Below, piece by piece: positions 63,271 to 64,000 of a stretch of DNA of 64,000 nucleotides. This stretch comes from a virus. A program made the position numbers and the translations under genes. Under the pieces are notes generated by a model. It saw only the letters and a list, made by a program, of their open reading frames with translations. It was not told where the DNA came from and did not search any database. Where the stretch lies: positions 30,370-94,369 of IMG/VR virus record IMGVR_UViG_3300034407_001956. One strand, written 5' to 3'. Within the stretch, counting starts at the first letter, position 1; the number at the start of each line of letters is the position of its first letter.

Positions 63271-64000
63271 TGAACATATTTGATTTTGCAAAAGAATCGG
63301 ATTCCGATAAGGAATATCCGTATAAAATATTAGTATATCCTAACATCACATATATGCGTGATTTAGAAAAGGATTCTTATGTTGTAGTTTTGCGTAATGT
63401 TATTAAAGAATTAAATAAAATTCGTAATGATATTCATTGGACAATTTTATCTCCTGGTGATATTAAGAGTTTGACATTTGAGAACACAACACAAATACCA
63501 ATCAATCTACCATCTTATCCAAATGCTATGAGATGTCATTTTAATTATAACGAAATCAAAGCTAACCTTAGATGGAAAGAAACTGATTTCGATGTGGTAT
63601 ATTCCCATCTGCCAGAACATACTTTGAATATGACTAACCTATTAGAAAATGATACTAATATCACACCTAAGTATGTTGGTTATTGTCATTGGTATGAGGT
63701 AAATGAAAACACTAACTATAGTAAGCGTATGCTTATGGACAACTATAATGGTATGCTTGAGATGGAAGAGTGTGGCGTAAATAGTATTTGGTTAAAAGAA
63801 TTAGTATTAGAAAAAGCTAAAGAGTGGTACAATAAAGAAACCATTTCTAAATTAGATGAGATTATACAACCACATTATTTAGGTATAGATAAAATAAATA
63901 ATGTAGAAGTTCCAACCAAAAAGAAAACCATCATCTTCAATCATAGAGACAATTACTATACAGGTTGGACTTGGTTTATAGATAGAATGGATGAACTTTA
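63270..64000 (+). CDS. Glycosyltransferase-like protein, 3' end cut by window edge
   Basis: ATG 63270 overlaps the preceding stop, and the frame stays open to the window end (about 243 residues). It begins NIFDFAKESDSDKEYPYKIL and shows LVYPNITYMRDLEKDSYVVV-like strand, DFDVVYSHLPEHT and YVGYCHWYEV, with later RDNYYTGWTWF. HLPEHT and CHWYE resemble the first Rossmann half of GT-B glycosyltransferases. The family is not certain. The rest of the gene is outside the window. Confidence 0.5.
   Translation, partial: MNIFDFAKESDSDKEYPYKILVYPNITYMRDLEKDSYVVVLRNVIKELNKIRNDIHWTILSPGDIKSLTFENTTQIPINLPSYPNAMRCHFNYNEIKANLRWKETDFDVVYSHLPEHTLNMTNLLENDTNITPKYVGYCHWYEVNENTNYSKRMLMDNYNGMLEMEECGVNSIWLKELVLEKAKEWYNKETISKLDEIIQPHYLGIDKINNVEVPTKKKTIIFNHRDNYYTGWTWFIDRMDEL

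Noticed and set aside
1-64000. CRISPR arrays, insertion sequences, integrase or attachment sites
   Set aside because: No regular direct repeats with spacers, transposase motifs or integrase genes were seen.

Overview
This window is best read as part of the genome of a large, AT-rich, tailed phage of a Gram-negative (probably marine) bacterium. Nearly every gene lies on the + strand, genes overlap by 1-20 bases (often ATGA), and most genes have GGAG-type ribosome binding sites. Phage hallmarks are PhoH, MazG-like protein, a small membrane protein (possible holin) next to a GH108 endolysin, peptide deformylase, a CobT-like VWA / CobS-like AAA pair, Hsp20, a thermonuclease, two tRNA-Gly genes and a tmRNA gene. 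No terminase, capsid, tail or polymerase gene is visible, so this is an accessory-rich segment. Signal peptides ending in ..AQ and lipoboxes such as IGCED, FSCED and IGCKED hint at a host in the Bacteroidota/Marinimicrobia (FCB) direction; that is an inference only.

Region 1 (1-2151): a phosphonate pathway made of PEP mutase (5' cut), phosphonopyruvate decarboxylase split into two overlapping genes, and an iron-dependent alcohol dehydrogenase. Together these should make 2-hydroxyethylphosphonate. Region 2 (2148-17824) continues the same tightly coupled gene string with six or seven SAM methyltransferases, cupin epimerases/isomerases, four SDR sugar-nucleotide enzymes, a DegT aminotransferase, a 2-oxoglutarate oxygenase and several glycosyltransferases. 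The likely product is an unusual, methylated, possibly phosphonate-bearing glycan.

Region 3 (17.8-33.5 kb): many small accessory genes, each often with its own TTGACT-18-TATATT promoter. They include lipoproteins, a Mom-like DNA-modification protein, a kinase-fold protein, a HTH/degenerate-HNH protein, UV-damage endonuclease, a sulfotransferase, a HAD phosphatase, SWIM and PC4-like proteins. A structured noncoding region (about 25.34-25.78 kb) follows tandem promoters. Region 4 (33.7-37.6 kb): a run of genes whose products all begin with a short MIKLKxLLxE-like leader, resembling the capsid-targeting, protease-cleaved leader of T4 internal head proteins. Cargo includes a PAP2-type phosphatase and a Lys-rich multi-segment protein.

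Region 5 (38.2-46.7 kb): PhoH, then a cell-envelope cassette with a putative outer-membrane protein, lipoprotein, MshEN-domain protein, thioredoxin-fold protein, Popeye-like cyclic-nucleotide-binding protein, MscS-like fragment, two type IV pilin-like proteins and a TonB C-terminal-domain protein. Region 6 (46.7-59.3 kb): a second structured noncoding region, the VWA/AAA pair, thermonuclease, lysis genes, Hsp20, peptide deformylase, a MBD4-like glycosylase and many small proteins. Region 7 (59.3-64 kb): tmRNA with an unusual predicted tag, an Ala-rich protein, a ParB-like protein, a second tRNA-Gly, a DUF4338 (DruA-family) protein, a possible PD-(D/E)XK nuclease and a truncated glycosyltransferase-like gene.

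The strongest candidates for something new are the phage-borne hydroxyethylphosphonate/glycan cassette, the envelope cassette with pilins and a Popeye-like protein, and the family of head-targeted cargo proteins. All functional calls come from reading motifs by eye; no database search was run.
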